Positions 1 through 10,800 of a stretch of DNA of 64,000 nt are shown here, piece after piece. This stretch comes from Malachius bipustulatus (taxonomy: Eukaryota > Arthropoda > Insecta > Coleoptera > Melyridae). The translations under genes and the position numbers were made by a program. The notes under the pieces were generated by a model, which had not been told where the DNA came from, searched no databases, and saw only the letters and a list, made by a program, of their open reading frames with translations. Each line of letters opens with the position of its first letter. Position 1 is the stretch's first letter. The stretch covers positions 14,322,001-14,386,000 of the forward strand of contig OU342635.1 in assembly GCA_910589415.1 (NCBI GenBank). Reading direction: 5' to 3'.

Positions 1-2
1 TA

Positions 3-1868
3 TTAAAAGGCTATACGGTACAACCGGAATTGTTCGATATCATATGTAGATTTCGGATAGGTACTTTCGTAGTCATTGCGGACATTGAAAAAATGTACCG
101 TCAGATTCGTGTAAATCCGAATCACACATTTTTACAGAACATCCTGTGGCGTGAAAATGAAAATGAACCTTTACAATGTTTAGAGTTATTAACAATCACG
201 TATGGCACGAATTTCGCGCCCTTTGCTGCCACTAGATGTTTAAAAGAACTGGCTGAAAAAGAATCGCAAAATTACCCGCTTGCATCAAAAATGTTACTTT
301 CACAAACATACGTCGATGATGTGCTCGTCAGTTCAAATTCGAAAAATGAATTAATCGAAACTTCTTCGCAATTAATTAGTTTATTAAATACTGCAGGATT
401 TAAGTTACATAAGTGGCATTCAAATGTCAAAGATTTTTCTACAGAGTTCAATGAAAATAATTCGAATGAGGATTTCCAAGCTGATTCAAATCAAAATAAT
501 TCGAAAAATAATTACGACATTCAAAATGAAAGTTCGTCTAGTAAGGTGCTTGGCTTGCAATGGAATTCTCATGAAGACTTTCTCGTAATGACACTGCCCG
601 AATTTAAGGAAATTAAAAATTACACAAAAAGAGAAGTTCTGTCGAAAATTGCTTCAATCTTCGATCCTATTGGATTGTTAGGTCCCGTCGTAGTAACTGC
701 AAAATTAATTATGCAGAAAATATGGATCAGTAAAATCGAGTGGGATGATAATCTCCCAGATAATTTAATGTCGGAATGGAATAAATTTTTCTTCTCGCTA
801 CCGTGTCTAAAAGAGGTGAAGATTCCGAGGAATCTAACTTTAAATTTGTCAATCGAAAGTATCGAAATCCACGGATTTTGTGACGCCAGCTTAAAAGCTT
901 ATGGCGCCTGCGTATATTTGCGTGTATTATATTCAAATAAGGATGTGTCGTGTAGACTAATTTGCTCAAAATCAAGGGTGTCTCCTTTGAAAAGTATAAC
1001 GTTGCCAAGGTTGGAACTCTGTGGAGCTGTGTTGCTCGCGAAATTGGTAGAAAGAATATGTCGAACTTACGAAAATAAAATTGATTATTCTTCGGTTAAT
1101 CTGTGGTCAGATTCAGAGATCGTCTTATGTTGGTTAAAGTCTCATGCTTCTCGTTGGTCTACGTTCGTGTCAAATAGGGTCTCGATAATTCAAACTTTGA
1201 CGTCCAAATACACTTGGCGCCACGTTAAATCGGAAAACAACCCGGCTGATTACTTATCGCGGGGAATTTCGCCTGAAAAATTGAAGGATTGCGAGATGTG
1301 GTGGCTCGGTCCTACCTTTTTGCAAAATTATTATTGTGACTTAAGTAAATTAAATTTTAGGCCGACAGCTCATTCATTAGGTCTAAATGAAGAGCGAAAT
1401 TCGGTGAAGCACGAGGTGAAGCAAGTTGCGCTTCACAATCAAAGTGAAACATTTTGGATATCTCTGTTTTCAAAATTTTCCTGTTTCGTTCGTTTGCAAA
1501 GAACAGTTGCGTATTGTTTGAGATTCGTCAGAAACGTAAAAAACAAAAATGGAAAAAAACAAACAGGTCCGTTAACTATTTATGAATTAAGGAAGTCGTT
1601 AGAAATAATAATTAAACAAGTACAAAGAATGAATTTTTCGTCAGAAGTAAGGCAGTTGCAGCAAGGAAAACCTTCGGAAATTTTAAAAATTAACGATCTC
1701 GTTTTAATAAAAGAAGAAAATACTCCTCCATTGAAATGGCCAAGAGCTAGAGTTATGGAGGTCGTCCCTGGTGCTGACGGAAAAGTTCGAATGATTAAAT
1801 TAAAACCTCAGGGGGGAAATTTCATAAGAAGTATTTCAAAGGTTTGCCCTCTGCCAAATCAAGATTAA
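3..1868 (+). CDS. BEL/Pao polyprotein fragment (RT, RNase H, DUF5641; no integrase)
   Basis: The frame is already open at the left edge, so it is partial at the 5' end. Residues are counted from base 30. RT: ADIEKMY at 17-23 supplies the first catalytic Asp and YVDD is at 94-97. The A17-type linker signature IASIFDPIGLLGP is near 207-219. RNase H acidic residues are in FCDAS (283-287), LPRLEL (325-330), WSDS (359-362) and NPADYLSR (404-411). After about residue 540 the frame passes directly into a DUF5641-like tail (LKWPRARV, 568-575). The zinc-binding and DDE integrase core normally found between them is absent, yet the frame is kept. In the intact family the product reverse-transcribes and integrates the element from cytoplasmic particles; here integration function is lost. 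Confidence 0.88.
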   Translation, partial: LKGYTVQPELFDIICRFRIGTFVVIADIEKMYRQIRVNPNHTFLQNILWRENENEPLQCLELLTITYGTNFAPFAATRCLKELAEKESQNYPLASKMLLSQTYVDDVLVSSNSKNELIETSSQLISLLNTAGFKLHKWHSNVKDFSTEFNENNSNEDFQADSNQNNSKNNYDIQNESSSSKVLGLQWNSHEDFLVMTLPEFKEIKNYTKREVLSKIASIFDPIGLLGPVVVTAKLIMQKIWISKIEWDDNLPDNLMSEWNKFFFSLPCLKEVKIPRNLTLNLSIESIEIHGFCDASLKAYGACVYLRVLYSNKDVSCRLICSKSRVSPLKSITLPRLELCGAVLLAKLVERICRTYENKIDYSSVNLWSDSEIVLCWLKSHASRWSTFVSNRVSIIQTLTSKYTWRHVKSENNPADYLSRGISPEKLKDCEMWWLGPTFLQNYYCDLSKLNFRPTAHSLGLNEERNSVKHEVKQVALHNQSETFWISLFSKFSCFVRLQRTVAYCLRFVRNVKNKNGKKQTGPLTIYELRKSLEIIIKQVQRMNFSSEVRQLQQGKPSEILKINDLVLIKEENTPPLKWPRARVMEVVPGADGKVRMIKLKPQGGNFIRSISKVCPLPNQD

Positions 1869-2045
1869 CAATGCAAGTAATAATTTCGAGACTATTTGTC
1901 TATTCGTTCGACGATTTTAAAATAGGAAAAAATATTATTATTTCGTTCGAGAGAGAACCGCAATTATATGTTGAAAATTTTCGTATGAGAAAAAAAAAAA
2001 ATTTATTTAGTGTTATTGAAGTCAGAGACTCCAAGGGGGGGAATA

Positions 2046-2561
2046 TGTTGCAGATTGAGCTGCTTTTAAATTAGTTAAATCGTGTAGACACTGTCTATGT
2101 GTATGTAGACACAGTTTAGGATGAAGAAGAACTGAAATGTCGAAGTTTCTGTTAAATATCGATCCGGGAGATGCACTTCTTAGGTGGTCTTCGTGGAATA
2201 GGGAAAAAGTAAAAATGTAACCCCTGCTTGCCTGCGTCAGGTGTGCAAAGCAAGATTCGCTTTTCGTTCGTTGACCAGGACAGAAGTCCTGCTGTCTCTA
2301 ATATTCGTATTATTTCGTATCGTTCGTTCGTCAGACTAAATAAATACCTACATACCTACTCCGACTTAATTCAAATTATTCATCTTACTAAATCGTTTAA
2401 TCATATTATAATCGTCTACATAATTAGAAATTACCTTTAAATTGATTGGTTGTTCTACAGCATTGTGTAAAATTACTAGTTTTGCATTAAAAGATTAATT
2501 TAATGTGTGTCTATTAATTTATACAGTTCATTATTCGTTCTTTGTGTACCTAAACCGTACA
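2046..2561 (+). repeat. Candidate 3' LTR of the BEL/Pao element
   Basis: The stretch begins TGTTGC directly after a G-rich polypurine run and ends in ACA near 2561. It contains an imperfect repeat around a TGTAGACA motif near 2083-2115. The boundaries are inferred because the partner LTR is not in the window. Confidence 0.5.
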
Positions 2562-3203
2562 ATGCTGATAAAACAGCTGCCGGTTGGTCACACTTCACTT
2601 ATAAGGGTGACCTGGCCATTGTCTTTTAACTGAACTGGAGCGATCTGGTCTGTACATACCTATAACTATATGTACTCGTACTCATATACCTAACTGTCAC
2701 TGTACAAATGCATACATTATAAATGTGCTTTGATAACGGTTACGAAGTTATTTTTGTTTTCAACTATATTCTTATTTTGTAAATCTTCAGGCTCTTTCAG
2801 AAACTTTACAGGTTTACGAGATTACTTACGCGTTTTCTAAAATGTGAAAAAATGTACTTAATCTTCAGTTAGGCAGCACAAAATAAAATTAAGTGAACTG
2901 GTAAGTGGTAAGTCATAGCTTTGTTGAAAATGACAAAGACTCTGTGGAGTTTTTTACTCAGCCAACCAAGTAATAATTAGGTAGGTGTATAGGTATACAA
3001 TATACCCTCTACTAATATATAAAATCGTCGTTAGATGACTCATATATCAAGATCCAGCTCAAACCGCTTGACATAGAAAGCTGATTCATTTTCTGTTGTA
3101 CCTATAGGCGCTCGATAAGGGAGAATTTTTTTTTAATTCAAATTACAAGTGATAGAAACAACTCTCAAAAATGAAAATATTGTTTTCTCGAAAGCATTTT
3201 TAT
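2562..3203. other. Non-coding, no recognised feature
   Basis: AT-rich sequence after the LTR retroelement. I see no exon, RNA gene or clear repeat boundary. Confidence 0.4.
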
Positions 3204-3350
3204 GCCCGTATTCACAAACGATAATTTCCTAAATAATTACGTAATCAATTATACCCATCTCACTTTATTGCAAAAAAACTGCATATCTCCATCTCACTCA
3301 TTTAATTAATTACGTAATTATTTAGGAAATTATCCTTTGTGAATACGGGC
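3204..3350. mobile_element. Small foldback/MITE-like element, GCCCGTATTCA ends
   Basis: The left arm (3204-3251) and right arm (about 3303-3350) are inverted copies over about 48 bp with one or two mismatches, around a 50-bp spacer. The ends read GCCCGTATTCAC and its complement. No coding capacity. A second element at 7649-7810 shares the end motif but little of the interior. Confidence 0.75.
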
Positions 3351-3485
3351 ATTAGTGTTTTGAAAAACAGAAAAATTCTCTTTTTTGGTAGAAAGAAATG
3401 TCTTATAATATAATATATAATTTGAGTGGGCAACTTGCAAGAACTTTGAATAGATTTTTTTAAATTAGTATTAGTATTAGTAGGG

Positions 3486-3560
3486 AGCTCGGTGTTGTAC
3501 GGATTGAACGTATCGCTTTTACTCAGAAGATTGGGGTTCAGATCCCTCTCAAGGACTTAC
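3486..3560 (+). repeat. tRNA-like (SINE head or tRNA pseudogene) candidate
   Basis: A GAGCTCGGTGTTGT stretch resembles a pol III A box, and GGGTTCAGATCCC at about 3534-3546 resembles a B box, roughly 45 bp later. An anticodon-stem-like segment between them reads like tRNA-Val. The stems are imperfect, so this is a degenerate tRNA or a tRNA-derived SINE, not a working tRNA gene. Confidence 0.35.
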
Positions 3561-3924
3561 TTCTGTTTAACATTCTAGGGGTTTTTTATTTTTTCTGGTT
3601 CTGTACGTTTTCTCGTTTAAAAACATATAGGTAATCCGAAAATTGCTGCTTGGCCGTGCCTAATTTAAAAAATTCAAAAAATTTAGACGATTTATAAAAA
3701 AAAAATATTTATTGATTTTTCTAGTTGCCGCTATTGATTACGTCTGGATAAACAGAGCAATAAGAACTATCAACAGTTCGGGTTTTATTGCATGAATCCT
3801 TCAAATGGTCATTAAGGATGAACGGAGTGCCATCAAATTAGAGGATGGAAATTAGAGATAGGCGTGAAACTGCACCTCTTTCAGATTTTTAATTATATCT
3901 CGAAAACGAAACAAAATTCCGGAA
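3561..3924. other. Non-coding, no recognised feature
   Basis: AT-rich DNA between the tRNA-like stretch and the 3' end of the minus-strand non-LTR remnant. Nothing supported. Confidence 0.35.
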
Positions 3925-5345
3925 TAGTTTTAATAAGCAGAGGTCCTACAGCCTGTGCCGCATCCCGCATTTCGATCACCATTTGTCCCTATCCTTCTAG
4001 TCATCGTCCTTATAAGAGCTCGGTCTCTCATACATTTTCCGATCGCTTCTCTCCATTGTGTTGCCGGTCTTCCTCTTCTTTTCCTCTTTTGTGGTGTGAA
4101 CATCAAGGCTCTCTTTGGCCAACTCGTCTCGTCCATCCTCATTACGTGACCATGCCATATAAGTTGTCTGGATTCTACTCTTTCTGCTGTTGTGAATATA
4201 TGCCCAGTTTTCCTTCTTATATCTTTCGTTTCTAATGTTGTCCATTCTAGAAATATTACACGATCTCCTTAAGAAGTGCATCTCTACAGTTTAGATCATC
4301 TTTTTATTTTTTTTCTTGAAGTTGTCATAATAGCATTCGCATCCGTAAGTTAAAATACGCTCTATAATGGTTGTGTAGATTGTCATTTTAGTTTGGAGCT
4401 TCATCTTGTTTGACCAGAGTACTCAGCTTAGTAAACCAATAACCGTCCTCCCTTGCTGTGCCCTATTTTTGATATCACTTCTTGTTGTTCCGTCCTCTGA
4501 AATAATACTTCCCGCAGGTATTTAAATTCGCTACATTTCTTAAGTCTATGTATTTGCAAGTCTAGGTCTTCTTCTTGTGTGTCTCCTATCTTCAGATATT
4601 CTGTTTTATCGATGCTTATATTTAGACCCAATTTCTCTTACTCTTCTTCTAATTTCCGAAACATATATTATAGTCCGCACCTTATCGTCGGCAAACAGAA
4701 GAGTTGTCAAGCTCTGTTCATCCATTTGTATGCCCATTCCTGATGTTTCCTTCTCCAGTTGTTGATGGAATCTTGAATATATATTTTTAATAGTGTAGGT
4801 GATAAGATGCACCCCTGTCGAACCCCTTTTGTGGTAGAAAACAATTCTGAAAAGGTATTTTCCACTCTCACCAAACTCTTTGTGCTCATCACACTTATGC
4901 CCCTATAATTTTTGCATGCCTTTTTGGCATGCCGTTATGCCCCTTTTGTAAATGGAGCTAATGTATGCTATATTCCAGTCTAGCATCTTTTAAATAGGAG
5001 TGCCGTAGATTCTAAGAAAGTATCCCATCCATGGTTAATTAGCTCAATGGGGATGTTCCAGTCTTACCGTTTTTTTATTTCTTCAGAGCTTTCTTTATTT
5101 CTTCTGTCGTTATTTCGGTCACTTCTTGGTTTCCCACTGTTTTAATGTCTATGTTCATTACTTTGAATTCTTCTCTATTTTCCGTTAGCAGTGTTTTATA
5201 GTAGTCTACCCATTCTCTCACACTTATCATCTTCAACCTACTCCGTTTTTCTTTCTTTCTTAAATTTCTTATAGTTCTCCAGGTTTCGGCCACTCTTGTT
5301 CCTTCCATGTATTTGTCCACCTTTTCATACCTCCATTCCCACATT
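3925..5345 (-). pseudogene. Degraded non-LTR retrotransposon (RTE-like reverse transcriptase remnant)
   Basis: Read on the minus strand, short frames in family order span a decayed reverse transcriptase. Near 5100-5340 is an N-terminal segment with WVDYYKTLLTE. At 4707-4892 is the RT motif GVRQGCILSPTL. At 4606-4812 is the catalytic FADD region (LLFADD). At 4428-4631 is NISIDKTEYLK and a KYL segment. At 3930-4281 is the C-terminal tail with MHFLRRS and KRKRRGRPATQW. Several frameshifts separate them, so the copy is dead. This is the common insect endonuclease-reverse transcriptase type; the RTE label is inferred. Confidence 0.8.
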
Positions 5346-6249
5346 TAGTTTTTTTTTTCAAATTTTTTCCCGCTATAATTTAATAGCACACGGCGATTTT
5401 TTCATCGTTAATAACCATTTGAAAGATTCGTGCAATAAAAACCTACTCTTTTGATAGTTTTTTTCTAATAAGACATATAATCCAACAGCCTAAAGGGCCT
5501 ACTGCTTGAATGATTTTTTTGCGCTTTATTTGGGATAGTTCAATAAAGTTCGATAAGCGAGCACGAATAAAAATTGGGAAATTTCTTTGAAAAAATCATT
5601 TCTATTGTTATTAGAAACAAATTGAAACCTATCGTTATAATTATGTTTAGATTGAATGATGGTTCGGTCCGGGGAGAAGCAGAACAAGTAGAGCTTATTT
5701 ACGTAAGCTTCTTCTTCATTGAGAATCTATTAAAATGAACTGACAAAGAGAGCTGCTTTATTTTATAGCCAGCAATATATACCCAAGTTTTATTGCTCTT
5801 CCTTTAGAGGGCACTGACAAAAGTGACATGCACAGGAGACGCTGTCCTCTTATTCTTGATCAAGGAGCATTCCTGCGCCCCTAGGTAAAAATCGTAGCTA
5901 CATATGCCTACATCTTCACCAAGCAACGGTCTGCGGTGCACAATGCCATTTTTGTTAAAAGGCTTTCGTACTACAAAACAAACTACAACCACTTGGAAAT
6001 GTGACCAAAATCATTATCATGTAAAAGATAGGGCGCCGTGTCTCCTCTACCAACCTGTGCACCTACTCTTTGGATTTTAATGGTGTTGACGGGGATATCG
6101 CTTGCTGCAAGAACCACAAGCCAGTCAGGAATTTTTTTTACTTACGCCCTATCATTTTTATTAACGCAAATGATTCTCGGATACCTAATAATTCTATAAA
6201 AATATATGGTGTTGAAAATTAAGTTCAACGATGATAATATCTTTTTCAG
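5346..6249. other. Non-coding upstream of gene 1
   Basis: AT-rich DNA with no supported gene. A short inverted pair (GATAGGGCG near 6028 and CGCCCTATC near 6147) is present but weak. The promoter of gene 1 may lie here or further upstream; I could not place it. Confidence 0.35.
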
Positions 6250-6335
6250 GGTGATCTTTGGAGAGATAATCTAAACAGATTTTTACATTCCGATTAGAAG
6301 AGCTTGGCATGATGTAGCCAGGCCGTGAAATAGAG

Positions 6336-6509
6336 ATGAGCCAGCAGCAGGCGTCACCTTCTCCGCAGGCTATCAGCAGAGGCAGCAAAGGCCAGTCGGC
6401 GGGACGGCGCCAAACCGTTAGAGGTCATCACTTACACTCCGACTGTCCTCCAGAACCCGAGGACCTGCTGGAGCACAGCCCCACCTTAGGACAACGGTCC
6501 ATGTCACTT
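6336..6509 (+). CDS. Gene 1 coding exon 1
   Basis: ATG at 6336 opens 58 codons ending at a CTT|GTAAGT donor in phase 0. A TTTTTCAG at 6242-6249 could be the acceptor of this exon's 5' UTR. The region is GC-richer than the flanking DNA and rich in Ser, Gln and Pro. The 14-kb intron after it holds most of the left-hand transposon debris. Confidence 0.8.
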
Positions 6510-7849
6510 GTAAGTTCCAGTTTAATGAAATATACATGAATCTGACGCCAACAACGTTGTTGATGAATGTGATTGCTATATTTTCCCAAAGTCGTAGATG
6601 ACAAGAACGCTATTAAGATCATTATATTTTTTATTTTTAGTCTTAGATTTGTTTGTCACTTTGGAGGAAAATTCTTATAAATTGGTAATGGTTGTACACC
6701 GTGTTTTATATTAAGTCGGCACTATTGCTAACTTCGTTATTATTTAACCTAGAAAGTCGGTTAAATTAGCAAACTAGTAGTATTTTTTCTCCTGAATAAA
6801 ATGGCGAAAACAGAAAAACAATTGAACATCGCGTTTTCGAGATATTTAAAAAAATGAATATTTTTTATGGAACACCCTGTATATTTTTAGATGGATCGGT
6901 TGCAAATTTTTTTTTAAGGGAAATGTCTTTATGCACTATGATCCTAAAATAATAAAATTTTACAACACAAACAAGTTCTGTTATTTGTTTATGTAAAATT
7001 AAATCCTTTCCAAGGTAACAACTCTTATTTTTAGTGTATTTTTTTATTGAAAAATACACTATTGAGGACGACATAATTTTTTTACCTTACATTACGTAGG
7101 TACACTAAATTACAATAATTGTCGCAGCCTACTTTGGGAGTAATAAAATAATGAATAATTAATGAATCTATTATTTTAGGATCATAGTGCATAAATACTT
7201 TTTCCTTTAAAAAAAATTTGCAACCGATCCATCTAAAAATATACAGGGTGTTCCATTAAAAAAACTACATTTTTTTACATATCTCGAAAACGCGATGTTC
7301 AATTGTTTTTCTGCTTTTGCCATTTTATTCAGGAAAAAAACACTACTAGTTTGCTAATTTAACCGACTTTCTAGCTCAAATAATAACGAAGTTAGCAATA
7401 GTGCCGACTTAATATAAAACACGGTGTATAGGGAGTAAGATCATAGAAAGGGTTTATTATGTATCCCATCAAGCACCCCCTTAGTTAAATATTCTAACTG
7501 ATTCTGGTTATAGAACATTTGATTAAACAAATAATATGGACGGTAACTAAATAAAGCAAGAATTTGAAAACTGGGAGTTTCAGTCTCCAACTCTACAAAT
7601 TCTCTATCTCACACTGAGAAACTTTATTCAATATGTTTGTCATTAATGTCCGTATTCATCAAACTTCAAAATATAATCCTGGGGTTAAATTTTGAATTTT
7701 CTGACAGCTGATTGGTCTAATTCTCAATCCCTACGAACGCTACGAATTTTGAACCAATGACATGGTCCAAAATATAACCCCAGGGGTTATATTTATTGAT
7801 GAATACGGGCCTAAGGGTGTTATTGTTAATATAAATTTATAGATTCCGT

Positions 7850-7888
<39 letters not shown>

Positions 7889-10800
7889 TATTGCCCAACA
7901 GATTTACAACAAATCCAATAACAGGACAATATCTAAACATTAGTAATAATATGTGCAGACAAAAACATCATACCATTAAAACACTATCTATTATAAAATA
8001 TTTAACAATATAACAATATAAGCTAGAAAGCAAGTTAGGGAACGAAGAAAATAAAGTTATACATAACCTCACCCCACCAACAAAAGCATGACAACATCTA
8101 AAAATTCAAATCAGCAACCCGCAATATATCAGCTAAGGAGCTGGCATTTAGGTCACAAAAACTAGAGATGCGATTAAAGTGGGTTGACATAACGTACACC
8201 GGCGATTTTAGAAGTACATTTGACCTTGCTATGCGCAAGGCAAACGTTTTTACATTTCTAGAATTTGAGCGAGGGATATGAAAATTAAAAAGTTGAAGTA
8301 TTGATGAGCAATCGATACGGTTATGGAAGAGACAGTATAAAAATTTAACAGCGACTAGCTTCCGCCTCTTCTCCAGTGACATGAAGTCGAATTGTTTCAG
8401 CAGCAAGTCATGATCAAAGCCTCTAGTGGGAAACTCATTATGCACCCTATAACTGAGCATTTTCAAAAACCTCCTCTGAATACGCTCGACCTGACCAATG
8501 TGACATGTGTAGTAGGGTGACCACACAATACTGCAATAATCCAATTTGGATCTAACGTAGGAGTAAAAAAGAATTTTCAATGAATTAATATTTCTAAAAT
8601 CTCTACAGTTCCTACTTATGAATCCAAGCATTTTCATCGCAGATTTGGTAATACTAGAAATGTGCTCAGTAAAGGAAAGACCACTATCAAAAATGACCCC
8701 AAGATCCCTTATGGAGTTGGAACGGATAAAGTTGGTAGAATTATATCAATAAATGAATTGAATTAATGGCGCAAATGGACTTACAGGAATGCGATATCGC
8801 CTTACTCTCTCTTAGCATAAGAAGTTTAATGGCGAAGCGAACTCAACATTAAATCGACGCTTTGCTAATCGCTGCATATGAAGCACTGAAGGAGAATATC
8901 CCTAGGGACTCACCCTACGACAGGCTACGCTATAAAATGCTCATTTTGTATTTACATGGCAACTCGATGAATTCTAATTGATTTATTTGCTTTAATAATT
9001 AAAGCTCAACATCCCAAGCTACTCGTACACCTGATGTGACTAAATAATATTGTGAAGTAGTCGCTAATATACGCACTGAGCAGCGACATAACTTACATGA
9101 AAAAGAATCTGTTTACAGATTTCATTCACCATAATTTTGTGACGTTGGATTGGAATGTTTGGTAATCATCACAGCTGATTTTTTCAGGGATCATAAAGGC
9201 TATCGATATAATAAATCTCTCACAGATATAAAACTCGCTTGCGGCCACCATTTCAGCTGTCATATTTAGTTAGTTAGTAATATGGTGGGAAAGAGGTAGT
9301 GCACCCCGTAAGCGACTAGGCCACCAAGAGCCCTTTCGCCGTTCCCAAACCATGGTGTGACTCCTACTCAAACCTTGCCGACCTTTTACTAAAGGTCAGA
9401 AGCTCTATCCATGAGATAAGTCCCATTTCTTCCTCTTGTATGTAGTGTATTCACTGGGATTTACCTATTATCTACACTATAAGATCTTTTGTGCCTCCCT
9501 TTCTGGTGATTATATTCAATTATAGCAAAGCGAGGATCAATAACGCCGCTTTGGGACCAGAACCTTTTTGCGGACTAGGAGAAAATGTTCTCAATGATAA
9601 AATAATAAAAAAGAGGAAACCCAAAGAGAAAACCTCTGGTGAGACCTCCCAGGATTAAGACAGGCCAAGGTAATGATTGGGAAATACAACCAAAAAATAT
9701 TTGAAGCCTGCATGAAACTGACAAAACGGTTAAATAATGCTAACAGGTTTTCTCACTGGACATTGTAAACTCGGATCACACCTGAACAAGATTGGTCTAT
9801 AAAGTGACCAAACCTATAGATTCTGCACGAGGAGGACGAAATCCCAATACGACCGAGTGTCATGCACATGCAATACAACAAATAATATTTCGCTGTCTAT
9901 AGGTCTTTACCAACCAGCGGAAAAAAAAACTTATCATCTTTAGAATCATCGAAAATCCTAAATTTCCTCGGAGAACTAAGAACTGGATAAGGTGCCATGA
10001 GCAGTGCATACTGCTATATGTAGTGATAGGAATCGTTGTAGTCTATGCCACATTTGAGAGAGACCGGGTTTCTCCAAAGTTCCTCATAAGTAAGAGTGTT
10101 CAGATTGTTGTGACCGGTGAGCACCCTGATAAGTAGTCTGAGTACCTTCCGGTTCAGTTTGATCATGTTGGTAAGCTTGTTTCTGTCTGAGCCGTTTAGG
10201 AACAGTCTGACAATATTTCCCTAGATCTCTTTGGGACCATTCCTTAATGGCGTCTTTTAGAAAATCTTTGGTCAGACCAATATAGGCTTTGATCCACAAA
10301 AGTTTTCGAGTGATTTTTTTTGATCTGCCAGCTCATTGCCTGGTATACTTGGATGTGCGGGAACCTATAAAATCTGCACATATTTCTTGTTCAGCGCCTC
10401 TGCACATTCCTGGATCAGTGGGGAGTTAATCATGCGTGAACCAAGCGCTTTTGTGACAGGCTGACTATTTCAGTGGATCATACGTAGATCCAGGATCGCG
10501 AAAAACTCCGCTTGGAAGACGGTTTGCGGTCAACCCTAGGGACAAGTTACAATTTTTTTACTTTTTCCCACTTTTCCTTTTCAGGAATTAGCAGGGAACA
10601 TTTTCTCCTTTCCCAATTTTTCTTTGTAATTGAGTAAACAGTTAAGGTTTGAGATGAGAATCTACATCTCAATAAGTTTGACTATCCCAGTTTTCAGTAT
10701 GTCCCTTGTATCATCAGCCTCTCTTTGTTTATGAGTCCCGAATTCTTACCTAGGCCGCCATCGCCTCCCTTTTTAACCAAATTGAAAGCGGCAGCAGGCT

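Larger units (their letters stand above)
1..2561 (+). mobile_element. BEL/Pao LTR retrotransposon, 3' part with internal deletion
   Basis: This is the 3' portion of a BEL/Pao element running off the left edge of the window. The coding part (reverse transcriptase, RNase H and the C-terminal DUF5641-like region) ends at 1868. A purine-rich run near 2031-2043 precedes a TGTTGC start at 2046, which I take as the 3' LTR; a plausible CA end lies near 2561, giving an LTR of about 516 bp. The 5' LTR is outside the window, so LTR ends and target duplication cannot be checked. The integrase region is missing, so this copy could not move by itself. Confidence 0.85.

Noticed and set aside
7855..7884. (AAT)n microsatellite as an independent repeat
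   Set aside because: It is the 3' tail of the minus-strand non-LTR fragment.
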